From assembly GCA_024691425.1 (NCBI GenBank), contig JAILNQ010000092.1, forward strand, positions 16,318 to 80,317: 64,000 nucleotides of DNA. The letters are read 5' to 3'. This DNA comes from Lachnospiraceae bacterium (GTDB lineage Bacteria; Bacillota; Clostridia; Lachnospirales; Lachnospiraceae). The position numbers and the translations under genes were made by a program. Under the pieces are notes generated by a model, which worked only from the letters and a program-made list of their open reading frames with translations, was not told where the DNA came from and did not search any database. This document shows positions 51,216 through 61,426 of the stretch, piece by piece. The first letter of the stretch is position 1. Each line of letters starts with the position of its first letter.

Positions 51216-54200
51216 TCACTCTTCGTTAAGGTTTCTGAACGCCGTAGACAGCATGAGTTTTATCCTGTTGAGCTGATTGACCTCGGATGCACCGGGGTCA
51301 TAATCTATTGCGACAATGTTCGCTTTTCTGTAATTCCGCCTTATCGCTTTTATTACCCCTTTGCCGACAACATGATTAGGCAGGCAACCGAAAGGCTGCG
51401 TGCACACGATGTTCAGAACGCCGCTATGGATCAGCTCCATCATTTCACCGGTAAGGAACCATCCCTCACCCGTCTGATTACCTATATCAACGATCGATTT
51501 CGCATATTCCGCAAGAGTTTTTATATGAACCGGCGGCTCGAAGTGAACGCTTTCTCGGAGGGCTTTAACCGAAGCACCTCTTACGCGCTCTATCGCCCAT
51601 ATTCCGAGAGATGCGATAGTAGCGGTGCTCACCTTCGTGCCGAGATGATCGGCCTTGTATTTCTGGTTGTAGAAGCAGTACTGCAGAAAATCAAGAAGAT
51701 CCGGCATAACTGCCTCGGCGCCTTCACTCTCGAGAAGATTAACGAGGTCATTGTTGGCAGTCGGAGAGAACTTAACGAGTATCTCACCGACAACACCGAC
51801 CCTCGGCTTTCTTGCCGTCTCATCTATAGGAAGAGCGTCGAAATCTCTGACGATCTTTTTGCAGAGCCTGAAAAATGCGGGAATCGATATGTGATCCGAT
51901 TCAACGAATTCCTGACAGGGCTTTATCCATTTTCTGTGAAGTTCATCTGCAGAACCCGGCGTAATCTCATAAGGGCGCATCCGATACAGGCATCTCATGA
52001 AGATGTCGCCGATTGCAGCCGCACATATTCCTCGGAGAAGGAACTTCGGCGTGATCTTAAATCCCGGGTTCGATTCGAGCTTTGACAGGTTCAGGGATAT
52101 GACCGGGATATCAGGATATCCGGCTTTCGCTAGCGCACGGCGTATGAATCCTATATAGTTCGTCGCCCTGCATCCGCCGCCTGTCTGGCTCATTATCACC
52201 GCCAGCCTTGACGTGTCATACTGTCCTGACAGTATAGCATCCATTATCTGCCCGACAACGATCAGAGAAGGATAGCATGCATCATTGTTTACGAACTGAA
52301 GCCCCATATCTATGGCGGCCCTGTTCGAATTGTTAAGTACGATCAGATTATATCCCTCGGCATTGAAAGCGCTCTGCAGAAGATCGAAATGGATCGGAGA
52401 CATCTGCGGGCAGAGTATGGTATATCTGTCTTTGTACATCTGTTCCGTATAGAGCACACGGTTATATGCAGATGAGCGGATTTTCCGCATTTCGCCCTTG
52501 CGTTTTCTTATCCTTATGGCCGCGAGAAGTGAACGTATTCGGATCCTTGCCGCACCGAGATTGTTAACCTCATCTATCTTCAGGCACGTATATATCTTAT
52601 CGCCTGATGAAAGGATGTCGTTGACCTGGTCAGTTGTTACCGCGTCGAGTCCGCATCCGAAGGAATTGAGCTGAACGAGTTCAAGATCATCCCTTGTTTT
52701 TACGTATGCCGCGGCTGCATAGAGCCTTGAATGGTACATCCACTGATCCGAAACTATCGTAGGTCTTTCTACTTCGGCGAGGTGCGATATTGAATCCTCT
52801 GTCAGAACGGCCATGCCGTAAGTGTTTATCATCTCGGGGATTCCGTGGTTTATTTCAGGGTCGATGTGATATGGCCTGCCTGCGAGCACGATCCCGCTCT
52901 TTTTGTTTTCGGCAAGATACTTGAGCACTTCCTCGCCTTTATCCTGAATGTCATGCCTTGCCTTATCGAGTTCTTCCCAACCCGCCTTTGCGGCATAGTA
53001 AACCTCATCGGCAGCTATGTCAGGGAATGCGGCGATAAGTCCCTTTGCGGCTATCTCAAAGTTGGAGAACGCAAGGAAGGGATTGTGGAACTTAACATCG
53101 CCCATGCATATCTCATCAACGTTGTTCTTTATGTTTTCGCTGTATGACGTTACTATCGGACAGTTGTAGTGATTGCTTGCCTGCTGGAACTCATTGCGCT
53201 CATAGAAGACGCTCGGATAGAATATGAGCGGAACTCCTTTTTTGATGAGCCACATGATATGCCCGTGTGCAAGCTTTGCCGGATAGCATTCACTCTCGCT
53301 CGGTATCGATTCGATACCCATCTCATATATCCTGTGCGAGCTGACAGGTGAGAGCACGACAGAGTATCCGAGCTTTGTAAGGAAAGTGAACCAGAAAGGA
53401 TAGTTCTCGTACATGTTGAGGACACGGGGAACACCTATCAGGCCGCGGGGAGCTTCGCTTTCCGGAAGCGGTTCATAATCGAAAATCCTGTGCAGCTTGT
53501 ATTCGTAAAGGTTCGGGAGGTTCTCTTCATTACGGACCTTACCGATCCCGCGTTCGCATCTGTTGCCGGAGACGAACTGCCTGCCTCCTGAGAACTTGTT
53601 TATCGTAAGACGGCAGCTGTTCGTGCAGCCTTTGCATTTAGCCATCGATGTCTCGAATGTGAATGCGTTTAGCTTCTCAAGGCTAAGGAGCGTTGTCTCT
53701 TTACTGTCTTCATAATGCTCCCTTGCGATGAGCGCGGCACCGAATGCACCCATTATGCCGGCGATATCAGGTCTTATAACCTCAACATTCGAGATCTTCT
53801 CTAAAGAGCGGAGCACGGCATCATTATAGAAAGTTCCGCCCTGGACGACTATTTTCTTCCCGAGCGTTCTCGCATCCGATACTTTGATGACTTTGAACAG
53901 AGCGTTTTTGATAACTGAATAAGCAAGACCGGCAGAGATGTCGGCGACATCCGCGCCTTCCTTCTGCGCCTGTTTGACTTTTGAGTTCATGAAGACGGTG
54001 CATCTTGTTCCTAAGTCTATAGGATGCTCTGCAAAAAGCGCACAGGAGGCGAAATCCGAAACCGAGTAGTCAAGGCTTCTGGCGAACGTTTCAATGAATG
54101 AACCGCATCCGCTCGAGCATGCTTCGTTCAGAAGCACGTTATCGACCGCATGGTTTTTTATGCGTATGCATTTCATATCCTGACCGCCGATATCGAGTAT

Positions 54201-55454
54201 GCAGTCAACGTCAGGCTCAAAATGCGAAGCGGCATAGTAGTGCGATATAGTTTCGACTTCGCCGTCATCGAGCATGAGGGCGGCTTTTATGAGCGCTTCT
54301 CCATAACCGGTTGAACAAGAGTGGGCAATCCGTGCATCGGGAGGAAGAAGCGAGTATATTTCTTTAAGAGCCCTTATGGATGTTGCAAGCGGGCTTCCAT
54401 TGTTGTTGTCGTAGAAGGAATAGAGAAGATTGCCGTCATTATCAATGAGGGCGGCTTTTGTTGTGGTCGAACCGGCATCTATTCCGAGGAAACATATGCC
54501 GTGATGGTCAGAAAGCTCTTTTTTTACGACTTTGGCACGCTCATGCCTTTTCGTGAAAGAAGAGTATTCATCCTCGTTTTTAAAAAGAGGCTCCATCCTT
54601 GCGACTTCAAAGTCCATGCGGATCTTGCTCTCGAGCAGGCTTATGAGCGAGTCTATGCTGACTTTCGAATCTTCCTTGTAGTTATCTGCCGCGCCTATCG
54701 CCGCGAAAAGATGTGAGTTCTCGGGTATGAAGGCATGTCCTTCATCAAGCCCTAGCGTGCGTATGAACGCATTAGTCAGTTCTGAAAGGAAATGCAGCGG
54801 TCCCCCGAGGAATGCGACGTGGCCTCTGATCGGTTTTCCGCATGCAAGACCTGAGATGGTCTGGTTGACGACTGCCTGAAAAATTGAAGCAGCCAGGTCT
54901 TCCTTTGTCGCGCCGTCATTTATGAGAGGCTGGATGTCGGATTTTGCGAACACACCGCATCTTGCGGCTATAGTATAGAGGCTCCGGTAGCTTTTCGCAT
55001 ATTCGTTGAGTCCCATTGAATCCGTCATAAGAAGTGCGGCCATCTGGTCTATGAAGGAGCCTGTGCCGCCTGCACATATTCCATTCATGCGCTGCTCGAT
55101 GTTACCGTCCTCGAAGTAGATGATCTTAGCATCCTCGCCGCCGAGTTCGATAGCTACATCGGTTGAAGGAGCAATGCGGGAAAGAGCAGTGCTGACGCAT
55201 ATTACTTCCTGTACGAAAGGGATGTTCATATGACCTGCAAGAGTAAGCCCGCCGCTTCCTGTTATTATAGGATGAAGCTCAACGGGGCCTAAAAGTTCTC
55301 TTGCTGAAGACAGGAGAGTACGAAGGGTATTCTGTATGTCTGCGAAGTGTCTTCTGTAATCCGAGAACAGAAGCTCGTCATTATTGTTCAGTATGGCTAT
55401 CTTGACTGTAGTGGAACCTATGTCTATGCCAAGAAAATACTTTTCATCTTTCAT
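51216..55454 (-). CDS. Acyl-CoA dehydratase activase-related protein, tandem ASKHA plus HgdB-like domains
   Basis: 1412 residues. Two BcrAD/BadFG ASKHA ATPase domains occur in tandem: [14 protein letters not shown] with [13 protein letters not shown], and [15 protein letters not shown] with [13 protein letters not shown]. Each has a cysteine that can share a [4Fe-4S] cluster. A DUF2229 region (about 640-1000) follows, with a CKGCTNSC cysteine cluster and [14 protein letters not shown], then a C-terminal 2-hydroxyacyl-CoA-dehydratase-like part ([45 protein letters not shown]). Related activases drive ATP-dependent low-potential electron transfer; the substrate of this long form is unknown. Start ATG 55454 gives a leader of about 30 bases from the promoter at 55491-55519; GTG 55481 would lie almost at the start site. 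Confidence 0.85.
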   Translation of the reverse strand: MKDEKYFLGIDIGSTTVKIAILNNNDELLFSDYRRHFADIQNTLRTLLSSARELLGPVELHPIITGSGGLTLAGHMNIPFVQEVICVSTALSRIAPSTDVAIELGGEDAKIIYFEDGNIEQRMNGICAGGTGSFIDQMAALLMTDSMGLNEYAKSYRSLYTIAARCGVFAKSDIQPLINDGATKEDLAASIFQAVVNQTISGLACGKPIRGHVAFLGGPLHFLSELTNAFIRTLGLDEGHAFIPENSHLFAAIGAADNYKEDSKVSIDSLISLLESKIRMDFEVARMEPLFKNEDEYSSFTKRHERAKVVKKELSDHHGICFLGIDAGSTTTKAALIDNDGNLLYSFYDNNNGSPLATSIRALKEIYSLLPPDARIAHSCSTGYGEALIKAALMLDDGEVETISHYYAASHFEPDVDCILDIGGQDMKCIRIKNHAVDNVLLNEACSSGCGSFIETFARSLDYSVSDFASCALFAEHPIDLGTRCTVFMNSKVKQAQKEGADVADISAGLAYSVIKNALFKVIKVSDARTLGKKIVVQGGTFYNDAVLRSLEKISNVEVIRPDIAGIMGAFGAALIAREHYEDSKETTLLSLEKLNAFTFETSMAKCKGCTNSCRLTINKFSGGRQFVSGNRCERGIGKVRNEENLPNLYEYKLHRIFDYEPLPESEAPRGLIGVPRVLNMYENYPFWFTFLTKLGYSVVLSPVSSHRIYEMGIESIPSESECYPAKLAHGHIMWLIKKGVPLIFYPSVFYERNEFQQASNHYNCPIVTSYSENIKNNVDEICMGDVKFHNPFLAFSNFEIAAKGLIAAFPDIAADEVYYAAKAGWEELDKARHDIQDKGEEVLKYLAENKKSGIVLAGRPYHIDPEINHGIPEMINTYGMAVLTEDSISHLAEVERPTIVSDQWMYHSRLYAAAAYVKTRDDLELVQLNSFGCGLDAVTTDQVNDILSSGDKIYTCLKIDEVNNLGAARIRIRSLLAAIRIRKRKGEMRKIRSSAYNRVLYTEQMYKDRYTILCPQMSPIHFDLLQSAFNAEGYNLIVLNNSNRAAIDMGLQFVNNDACYPSLIVVGQIMDAILSGQYDTSRLAVIMSQTGGGCRATNYIGFIRRALAKAGYPDIPVISLNLSKLESNPGFKITPKFLLRGICAAAIGDIFMRCLYRMRPYEITPGSADELHRKWIKPCQEFVESDHISIPAFFRLCKKIVRDFDALPIDETARKPRVGVVGEILVKFSPTANNDLVNLLESEGAEAVMPDLLDFLQYCFYNQKYKADHLGTKVSTATIASLGIWAIERVRGASVKALRESVHFEPPVHIKTLAEYAKSIVDIGNQTGEGWFLTGEMMELIHSGVLNIVCTQPFGCLPNHVVGKGVIKAIRRNYRKANIVAIDYDPGASEVNQLNRIKLMLSTAFRNLNEE

Positions 55455-55490
55455 TAAATATCTACCTATCCCTAATTGCACTAGTTACTG

Positions 55491-55519
55491 ATTATATAGC
55501 CACAAGCGTTATTTTTCAA
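55491..55519 (-). promoter_or_regulatory. Sigma-A promoter of the activase gene
   Basis: On the minus strand: TTGAAA (55519-55514), a 17-base spacer, TATAAT (55496-55491). The start of transcription is expected near 55484. Confidence 0.8.
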
Positions 55520-55658
55520 CAGTACGGAATTTCCTGCTTATGTTCAAGAAGTAAAAAAAATGCTTATGGATGTCAAAGATTTACATTCATTTGCAACATG
55601 AAAAAATATATATTAAGAGCATATTATTGTGAATATGCACAGAAGAAGGCCGATATCA

Positions 55659-56195
55659 ATGAAAAACTCTGTAAAATCTGTCGTGTGCACTGTCCTGATC
55701 GTAATGATGATGAACATATGCGCATGTTCAGGCAAAGCGGAAGAATGGGCTTACATACACGAACCCGAGACGATGGTCCTTTCGCTGTCGGATAACGGCA
55801 AGGCAATTTATAAGGACGTTAAGTATAAATATACGAAGACTGATGATCATATAGAGCTGACCGGCAAGGACGGCGAGAAGCTGGACATGAAATACGTGAT
55901 GGACGGCGACAAGATGATCCTTTATGAGCGCTCAACGTATCAGTATGACGGAGAGGGAAGTCCGGACGGCATCATAGGAGTATGGAAGCAGGATAACGGA
56001 TGGAGCTTCCAGTTCACCGAGCAGAACACTTTTGCAGAGGAGAGCATTTTCTTCGGACATTATCTGGTCAACGAGGATGATCATTCGATCAAGCTCATGT
56101 ATGACGACCCGATCGAGGATGCGATCCTTTACTATGAACTTGACGGCAATGAGCTCGTGATCGATTATCCATGGCCTATGGTAAAGGCCGAATGA
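55659..56195 (+). CDS. Small lipoprotein of unknown function
   Basis: A 178-residue lipoprotein. The signal helix (VKSVVCTVLIVMMMNICAC) ends in a lipobox-like ICAC. The mature part is beta-rich, with repeated short strands such as MVLSLSDNGKAIYKDVKYKYTKTDDHIEL and IGVWKQDNGWSFQFTE, a pattern seen in DUF5640-like lipocalin-type secreted proteins. ATG 55659 has AGAAGG 9 bases upstream; GTG 55629 and ATG 55635 are in frame but lack a site and would precede the signal peptide with a basic stretch. Its function is not recognised. It lies 84 bases before the sugar-binding protein gene. Confidence 0.7.
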   Translation: MKNSVKSVVCTVLIVMMMNICACSGKAEEWAYIHEPETMVLSLSDNGKAIYKDVKYKYTKTDDHIELTGKDGEKLDMKYVMDGDKMILYERSTYQYDGEGSPDGIIGVWKQDNGWSFQFTEQNTFAEESIFFGHYLVNEDDHSIKLMYDDPIEDAILYYELDGNELVIDYPWPMVKAE

Positions 56196-56228
56196 CAGAT
56201 CGCAGACGCATAAGCGTTTACGATAGAT

Positions 56229-56249
56229 GCTGCAGCATAGTGCTGCAGC
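56229..56249 (+). repeat. Perfect inverted repeat in the leader of the sugar-binding protein gene
   Basis: GCTGCAGCA (56229-56237), TAG, TGCTGCAGC (56241-56249). It ends 30 bases before ATG 56280 and is not followed by T's, so it may be an operator or an mRNA 5' stabilising hairpin rather than a terminator. Confidence 0.6.
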
Positions 56250-56279
56250 AGAGCAAATTCTAAAGGAGGAATTTTTATT

Positions 56280-57641
56280 ATGAAGAAACGTGTTGTTTCA
56301 ATCCTGCTTGCAGGCGCAATGGTACTGTCTCTTACGGCCTGCGGCGGCAGCGCGGCAGCTCCTGCAGCTCCCGCTGAACCTGCAGCTCCCGCAGCTGAAG
56401 AGGAAGCAGCTCCTGCTGAAGAAGAGGCTGCACCTGCTGAAGAAGAAGAAGCAGCAGCAGCTGAGGGTCCTGTTACCCTTGAGATGTGGTGTATCGCTAC
56501 AGAGAGTGACTCCAACCGTCACGCTTACGAGGAAGCTATCAAGGAAATGAGTGCTAATCATCCTGATATCACACTTAATTGGGAAGCATTCGAGAACCAG
56601 TCCTACAAGACAAAGATCAAAGCAGCTGTTTCAGCTGATGAGATGCCTGACATCTTCTTCACATGGTCATGCGCATTCCTCGGCGACTTCGTTGCTGCAG
56701 GTAAGGTTTACTGCCTTGACGATGCACTTGCTAAGTACAAAGACGAGCTTCCTGAGGTTATGCTCGGCAACACAACTTATGACGGAAAGCACTACGGCGT
56801 TCCTACAACAATGAACATTGTTGGACTTTTCGCTAACATGGATCTCCTTAAGGAAGCTGGATATGATGATGTTCCCGGAACATACGAAGACTTCATCAAG
56901 TGCTGTGATGCCCTTAAGGCTAAGAACATCATTCCTTTCGGTTGTGCTGGTAAGGAGACATGGTGTGTAACAGAGTACCTTGAGTCCGTTATCGAGAAGA
57001 GCGTTGGTGCTGATGCTCTTAACGACATCTTCCTTGGAAGAGCTACATGGAATAATCCTGATGTAGGCGCTGCTGTTGATACATTCCAGGGTCTTGTTAA
57101 CAACGGTTACTTTGATCCTTCAGGTGCTGGTCTTACAAACGACGAAGTTAAGGCTAACTTCATGGCTGGCAAGTATGCGTTCTACATGAACGGTACATGG
57201 AACTGCGCAGACTTCGCTGCAAACGAAGAGTTCTTCCCGAAGGTAAAGGTTTCAGAGTTCCCTGTTATCAATGCTGACAAGGCTTCTCTCGGACAGCTTA
57301 TCGGCGGACCTTCCGATACACTTGCTGTAGCAGCTTCTTCAGAAAACGCAGAAGTAGCAGCTGACTATGCTTGCGAACTTGGAAAGCTTATCTGCCACTA
57401 TGGTTATCTTGATGGATGCGGACTTCCTGCATGGACACCTTACGGTGACACAAGCTCTGTTAACGGTCTTACACAGGCAGTTTCTGAGATCTGTGCAAAC
57501 GCTAAGTCTTACGTTCTCTTCGGTGATACAGCTATGAACGCTGATGAAGCTAACACATATCTTTCATATGTTGATCAGGTTTATGGATGCCAGGTTAACG
57601 GAACTCAGTTCATCGAGGGACTTGCTAACGACATCAGATAA
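56280..57641 (+). CDS. Carbohydrate ABC transporter substrate-binding lipoprotein
   Basis: A 453-residue extracellular solute-binding protein (family 1, MalE/MsmE type). The signal ends in LTAC, with an Ala/Pro/Glu repeat linker (about 25-62). The mature domain shows VTLEMWCIATESDS, YKTKIKAAVSADEMPDIFFTW, YGVPTTMNIVGLFANMDLL, FMAGKYAFYMNGTWNC and GGPSDTLAV. It probably binds an oligosaccharide. AAAGGAGG lies before ATG 56280. Codon choice is strikingly biased (GCT, GTT, CTT, AAC), as expected for a very highly expressed gene. A hairpin at 57674-57721 separates it from the permeases and would give excess binding protein. Confidence 0.92.
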   Translation: MKKRVVSILLAGAMVLSLTACGGSAAAPAAPAEPAAPAAEEEAAPAEEEAAPAEEEEAAAAEGPVTLEMWCIATESDSNRHAYEEAIKEMSANHPDITLNWEAFENQSYKTKIKAAVSADEMPDIFFTWSCAFLGDFVAAGKVYCLDDALAKYKDELPEVMLGNTTYDGKHYGVPTTMNIVGLFANMDLLKEAGYDDVPGTYEDFIKCCDALKAKNIIPFGCAGKETWCVTEYLESVIEKSVGADALNDIFLGRATWNNPDVGAAVDTFQGLVNNGYFDPSGAGLTNDEVKANFMAGKYAFYMNGTWNCADFAANEEFFPKVKVSEFPVINADKASLGQLIGGPSDTLAVAASSENAEVAADYACELGKLICHYGYLDGCGLPAWTPYGDTSSVNGLTQAVSEICANAKSYVLFGDTAMNADEANTYLSYVDQVYGCQVNGTQFIEGLANDIR

Positions 57642-57673
57642 TAGACTTACATAGTTTATTCAGGCAATAATCT

Positions 57674-57721
57674 TACCCCTTCCCGCTTTCCCCTTCTGGG
57701 AAGATGCGGGAGGGGGTATTT
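57674..57721 (+). terminator. Partial terminator between binding protein and permease genes
   Basis: TACCCCTTCCCGC (57674-57686) pairs with GCGGGAGGGGGTA (57706-57718), followed by TTTTC. Such hairpins after binding-protein genes commonly lower downstream expression. Confidence 0.8.
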
Positions 57722-57738
57722 TCTGAAAGGTAACTGCA

Positions 57739-58617
57739 ATGAAGAAACTTGGAAAAGGTTTTACCATATTTCTGTTTTTGCTTCCGGCATTGCTGCTGTT
57801 CATAGGCATACTGATCGCTCCCATCATAGTTTCGGTTTACAGAAGCATGTATGACTGGAACGGTTTTTCAGAGGGAACGTTCATAGGGCTTCAGAACTAT
57901 AAGGAGCTTTTCACGAACGGATCGATCAAGTTCATGGTCAGCCTTAAGAATGCGCTTCTCATCGCATTCTTTTCGGTATTCGTTCAGCTCCCCATATCAC
58001 TTCTTCTTGCCCTTCTGCTGGGACGTAAAGTCAAGGGAGAGAGGACTTTCCTTTCGATCTATTTCATGCCCGTGCTGATCTCGACGGTTGTTATCGGTCA
58101 GTTATGGCTCAAGATCTATAACCCTGACTATGGTCTTCTCAACAGATTTTTGGACGCAGTCAATCTCGGAAATCTGAAACACGTATGGGTCGGAGAGGTC
58201 GGAACGGCGTTAGGATCCATCATAGTTCCCACTATCTGGCAGTACATCGGATATCACATGCTTCTGATGTATGCCGGAGTCAAAGGAGTTTCGGTTGACC
58301 TGCGTGAGGCCGCGATGCTTGACGGAGCAACGAAATCTCAGGTGGACAGATACATCGTCATACCGATCATAAAGCCCATCATACGTGTAAGTGTTATTTT
58401 TGCCGTGACAGGATCTCTGAAGGCTTACGACCTTGTCCGCATACTTACTGAAGGCGGTCCTTTCCAGACGACAGAAGTTCCGAGCACGCTGCTCGAGAAC
58501 ATGCTGTTCTTGAGAAACAGATACGGCATGGGAAGTACCATAAGCGTTATGCTGATAGTGCTGTGCTTTGCATTCGCACTTGCGATAACGGCGGCATTCA
58601 GGGATAGGGAGGTGTGA
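57739..58617 (+). CDS. Sugar ABC transporter permease (MsmF/MalF-like)
   Basis: A 292-residue inner-membrane permease with six helices. It has the N-terminal FLFLLPALLLFIGILIAPIIVSVYRS helix and the cytoplasmic EAA loop DLREAAMLDGATKSQVDRYIVIPIIKP, which couples to the ATPase. No ATPase gene is present nearby, so a shared MsmK/UgpC-type ATPase elsewhere must energise it. GAAAGG precedes ATG 57739. One base separates its stop from the next permease gene. Confidence 0.9.
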   Translation: MKKLGKGFTIFLFLLPALLLFIGILIAPIIVSVYRSMYDWNGFSEGTFIGLQNYKELFTNGSIKFMVSLKNALLIAFFSVFVQLPISLLLALLLGRKVKGERTFLSIYFMPVLISTVVIGQLWLKIYNPDYGLLNRFLDAVNLGNLKHVWVGEVGTALGSIIVPTIWQYIGYHMLLMYAGVKGVSVDLREAAMLDGATKSQVDRYIVIPIIKPIIRVSVIFAVTGSLKAYDLVRILTEGGPFQTTEVPSTLLENMLFLRNRYGMGSTISVMLIVLCFAFALAITAAFRDREV

Positions 58618-58618
58618 T

Positions 58619-59515
58619 ATGAGCAATAACAGTACATCAAAAAAATCCTCCGCACAGGCATACTGGGAAAATGAATATACCATCAAGAAGACCAATCCGG
58701 TCGTGAAAGTTGTTATATATATATTCCTGATAATATGGGCGCTCATCAATATTTTCCCCATATATTTCATGTTCACGTTCTCTCTGAAGTCGAATGAGGA
58801 AATATTCGGTGAGAACATAGTCGGGCTTCCGAGGGAGTGGCTATGGTCGAACTTCGCATCGGCGATGAGCACAGGTAACATGGGCAGATATTTCCTGAAC
58901 AGCCTTATCGTTACCGTATCGGCTATCGCGATATCGATCTTTGCTGCTCTGATGGCAACATATGCTCTGACGCGTATCAAGTGGAGACTGGCGAAGTTTA
59001 CTAATTCGTTCCTTATGCTCGGACTGACTATTCCGATACAGGCTTCGATCGTTCCTGTATACGTCATCCTTTCAAGAGCACACTGGCTCAATAAGTATAC
59101 GACGCTGATCATTCCGTACAGCGCGTTCACGCTTTCAATGTCAATACTCATCTGTACCGGCTTTATGGTAGACATTCCTTACGACCTTGATGAGTCGGCA
59201 AGGATTGACGGATGCGGATTGTGGAGGACGTTCTTTTCGATCATCCTTCCGCTTATGAAGCCCGCATTATCAACAATAGGTATCTATGCATACCTTCAGT
59301 GCTGGAACGAGTTCATGTTCGCTAACGTTTTCATAAGCGACAGTGCTCACCGTACGCTCCCTGTAGGAATCAAGGCGCTTTCCGGAGCCTATACCACCGA
59401 CTGGGGACCTATAGGAGCTGCGCTCGTCATAGCGACGTTCCCGACGCTTCTCGTGTATATCTTCCTGAGCAGAAGGATACAGGAGAGCTTCATCGCCGGT
59501 GCGGTGAAAGGTTAA
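58619..59515 (+). CDS. Sugar ABC transporter permease (MsmG/MalG-like)
   Basis: A 298-residue permease with six helices, the INIFPIYFMFTFSLKSNEEIF N-terminus, and the EAA loop DLDESARIDGCGLWRTFFSIILPLMKP. It ends with the family-typical RRIQESFIAGAVKG. GGGAGG precedes ATG 58619. It forms a heterodimeric channel with the 57739 product. A strong terminator follows at 59531, which separates the importer from the two-component genes. Confidence 0.91.
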   Translation: MSNNSTSKKSSAQAYWENEYTIKKTNPVVKVVIYIFLIIWALINIFPIYFMFTFSLKSNEEIFGENIVGLPREWLWSNFASAMSTGNMGRYFLNSLIVTVSAIAISIFAALMATYALTRIKWRLAKFTNSFLMLGLTIPIQASIVPVYVILSRAHWLNKYTTLIIPYSAFTLSMSILICTGFMVDIPYDLDESARIDGCGLWRTFFSIILPLMKPALSTIGIYAYLQCWNEFMFANVFISDSAHRTLPVGIKALSGAYTTDWGPIGAALVIATFPTLLVYIFLSRRIQESFIAGAVKG

Positions 59516-59530
59516 CAGCATATTCTTATT

Positions 59531-59558
59531 AAGGGTCCGGCTTGCCGGGCCCTTTTAC
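59531..59558 (+). terminator. Intrinsic terminator after the sugar importer genes
   Basis: AAGGGTCCGG (59531-59540), loop CTTG, CCGGGCCCTT (59545-59554), then TTAC and further T's. The 10-base stem has one G-T pair. Confidence 0.85.
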
Positions 59559-59581
59559 ATTTTCCCTTTTCTCCGTTAATC

Positions 59582-59610
59582 TTGGCATTTTGCGCAAAAA
59601 ATGCTATCTT
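59582..59610 (+). promoter_or_regulatory. Promoter with a palindromic operator in its spacer, before the sensor kinase
   Basis: TTGGCA (59582-59587), a 17-base spacer, TATCTT (59605-59610). The spacer contains the perfect palindrome TTTTGCGCAAAA (59588-59599). A central CG dyad of this type is common for LacI-family repressors. Transcription would start near 59617. Confidence 0.6.
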
Positions 59611-59621
59611 TTATGTTACGT

Positions 59622-61412
59622 ATGAACAGTGAAGGAATGAAGACGGGAAAATCAGAAGTAATTACGATCGGGAAGAACGGCAGAAGCCTTTCCGCAAGCC
59701 TTAAGTGGATACTTGCGGGAATTGTTCTTGTCATTGTCATTTCTTTTTTCATATCGATAGCGATAATCAACAATAATGAGCGGAAATCATATGCGATGGC
59801 CAGTTCGGAGAATGTTCTGCGAACACTTTCGAACAGGATATCTTCTGAGATGAACAACTACAAAGAGCTGACGAGGATCATCATGATAGATGACAGGCTC
59901 CTCACATTCCTGCGCTCTGAGGCGTATAAAGTGGATACCGGCATGATAAATGATGCGAGATACGGCGTGCTCGATATACTGTATGTCACCGAAGGAGTCG
60001 ATTCTGTCATGATCTTCAGAAATGACATGATCATGATGGCAACGAACAGGTTCTTCTATAACTATGATTATAAGTTTATGAACGATGATTCATGGAAGAA
60101 GGAGATACTTGACAGAAGAGGCGGCGCCACGTTTTCCATGAACAGCTTCGGGATCGCGTCAAGATCCGATAATAAGCCGGTTCTGACAATCGGAAGAGAG
60201 ATAAACGATCTGCTGTCGCAGAAACGGACAGGGATAATGATAATGAATATTTCCCAGGACGTTTTTATCAGCATGCTCAACGAACTCGATCTTGATGACA
60301 GCGTGTGCATAATGGGAACAGACGGTACTTATCTTGCGGGCGAACGAAAGCTTATGGCATTTTATGATGAAAAAATCCCTGAGAAAGATTCGATAATAAC
60401 ATATGAGAGCGGCAGTCAAGGGAAGATAGTAAGAGGCTGCCGGGTGGACTTACTGCCGATCATCATAGTAAGCGCCACCGATTACGGCCCTGAAGGAATA
60501 CCGTACGGCATAGTGAACACGCTCATAATCCTTATGGCGGTTCTGGTGGCATCTGCGGCATTTTACGGAGCATATATCCGTAGCCGGATAACAAAGCCCG
60601 TGTTCGAGCTTTCGAAGAAGATCGATCAGAACGAGCAGTCCGGAAGTCTTGTGAAGATCGAAGATGACATGGTATACAGCGAGCTGAACATGGTAAAAGA
60701 CAGCTACAATAACATGATCGAGCATGTCAACGAACTCATAACAACTGTTATCGAAAAGGAGAAGACCGTCCAGAGGATGGAGATGCGCGTTCTCCAAGAG
60801 CAGATAAAACCGCATTTTCTGTATAATTCATTAGAGACCATAGGCTATCTTGCCATGGAAGCGAAAGCGGACGAGGTTCATGATGCCCTTGAGACGCTCG
60901 GAAGCTTCTACAGGAATTTTCTCAGCAAAGGAAGCAGGGAGATAACTCTCGAGAGAGAGATAAACATAGTAAAAGATTATATTGCGCTTCAAAAACTCAG
61001 ATATGGTGATATAATTGATGACGTTTATGACATTGATGATGCCGCGGCCGTATATATTGTGCCTAAACTCATACTGCAGCCTCTTGTAGAGAACAGCATA
61101 TATCATGGAATAAGGGTCAAAGGCGAGAGGGGAACGATCGGCATAAAGGGAAGAGTTGAGCACGGAAGGCTTCATCTGATCGTCAGGGACACAGGTGTCG
61201 GAATGAGCGAGGAGACGATCAGCAGCATATTGAACAAACGTGCAGACTATACCGATGCAAGGATCGACGGCAATAAAAGCGGAAGCTTCGGGCTATGGGA
61301 TACGATCGAGAGGATCAGGATATACAGCGGTCATGATGATGTCGTGAAGATAACAAGTGAGATGGGTGAGTTCACTCAGATCGAATTCATCATATGGAAA
61401 ACTATAGAATGA
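59622..61412 (+). CDS. YesM-type sensor histidine kinase
   Basis: About 596 residues. Transmembrane helices at about 30-52 and 300-322 flank a large extracellular sensor. A HAMP-like linker follows, then the His_kinase domain with the phosphoacceptor in QIKPHFLYNSLETIGYLAM, and a HATPase with PKLILQPLVENSIYHGI and DTGVGM. YesM-type kinases usually sense extracellular carbohydrate, and the upstream importer supports this. The start is uncertain. ATGs at 59601 and 59613 precede the likely transcription start; 59622 and 59637 remain, the latter with GAAGGA directly adjacent. Its end overlaps the upstream region of the regulator gene. Confidence 0.88.
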   Translation: MNSEGMKTGKSEVITIGKNGRSLSASLKWILAGIVLVIVISFFISIAIINNNERKSYAMASSENVLRTLSNRISSEMNNYKELTRIIMIDDRLLTFLRSEAYKVDTGMINDARYGVLDILYVTEGVDSVMIFRNDMIMMATNRFFYNYDYKFMNDDSWKKEILDRRGGATFSMNSFGIASRSDNKPVLTIGREINDLLSQKRTGIMIMNISQDVFISMLNELDLDDSVCIMGTDGTYLAGERKLMAFYDEKIPEKDSIITYESGSQGKIVRGCRVDLLPIIIVSATDYGPEGIPYGIVNTLIILMAVLVASAAFYGAYIRSRITKPVFELSKKIDQNEQSGSLVKIEDDMVYSELNMVKDSYNNMIEHVNELITTVIEKEKTVQRMEMRVLQEQIKPHFLYNSLETIGYLAMEAKADEVHDALETLGSFYRNFLSKGSREITLEREINIVKDYIALQKLRYGDIIDDVYDIDDAAAVYIVPKLILQPLVENSIYHGIRVKGERGTIGIKGRVEHGRLHLIVRDTGVGMSEETISSILNKRADYTDARIDGNKSGSFGLWDTIERIRIYSGHDDVVKITSEMGEFTQIEFIIWKTIE

Positions 61413-61426
61413 CGGGAAGAGATAAA

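Noticed and set aside
51372..52085. A 237-codon open frame on the + strand inside the activase gene
   Set aside because: It is antisense to a well-conserved 1412-residue protein and its translation has no recognisable domain or ribosome site.
55455..55481. GTG 55481 as activase start
   Set aside because: It would leave almost no leader after the mapped-looking promoter and adds nine residues not needed by the ASKHA domain. ATG 55454 begins just before GIDIGSTT.
55629..55658. GTG 55629 or ATG 55635 as start of the small lipoprotein
   Set aside because: No Shine-Dalgarno, and the signal peptide properly begins at ATG 55659 with AGAAGG upstream.
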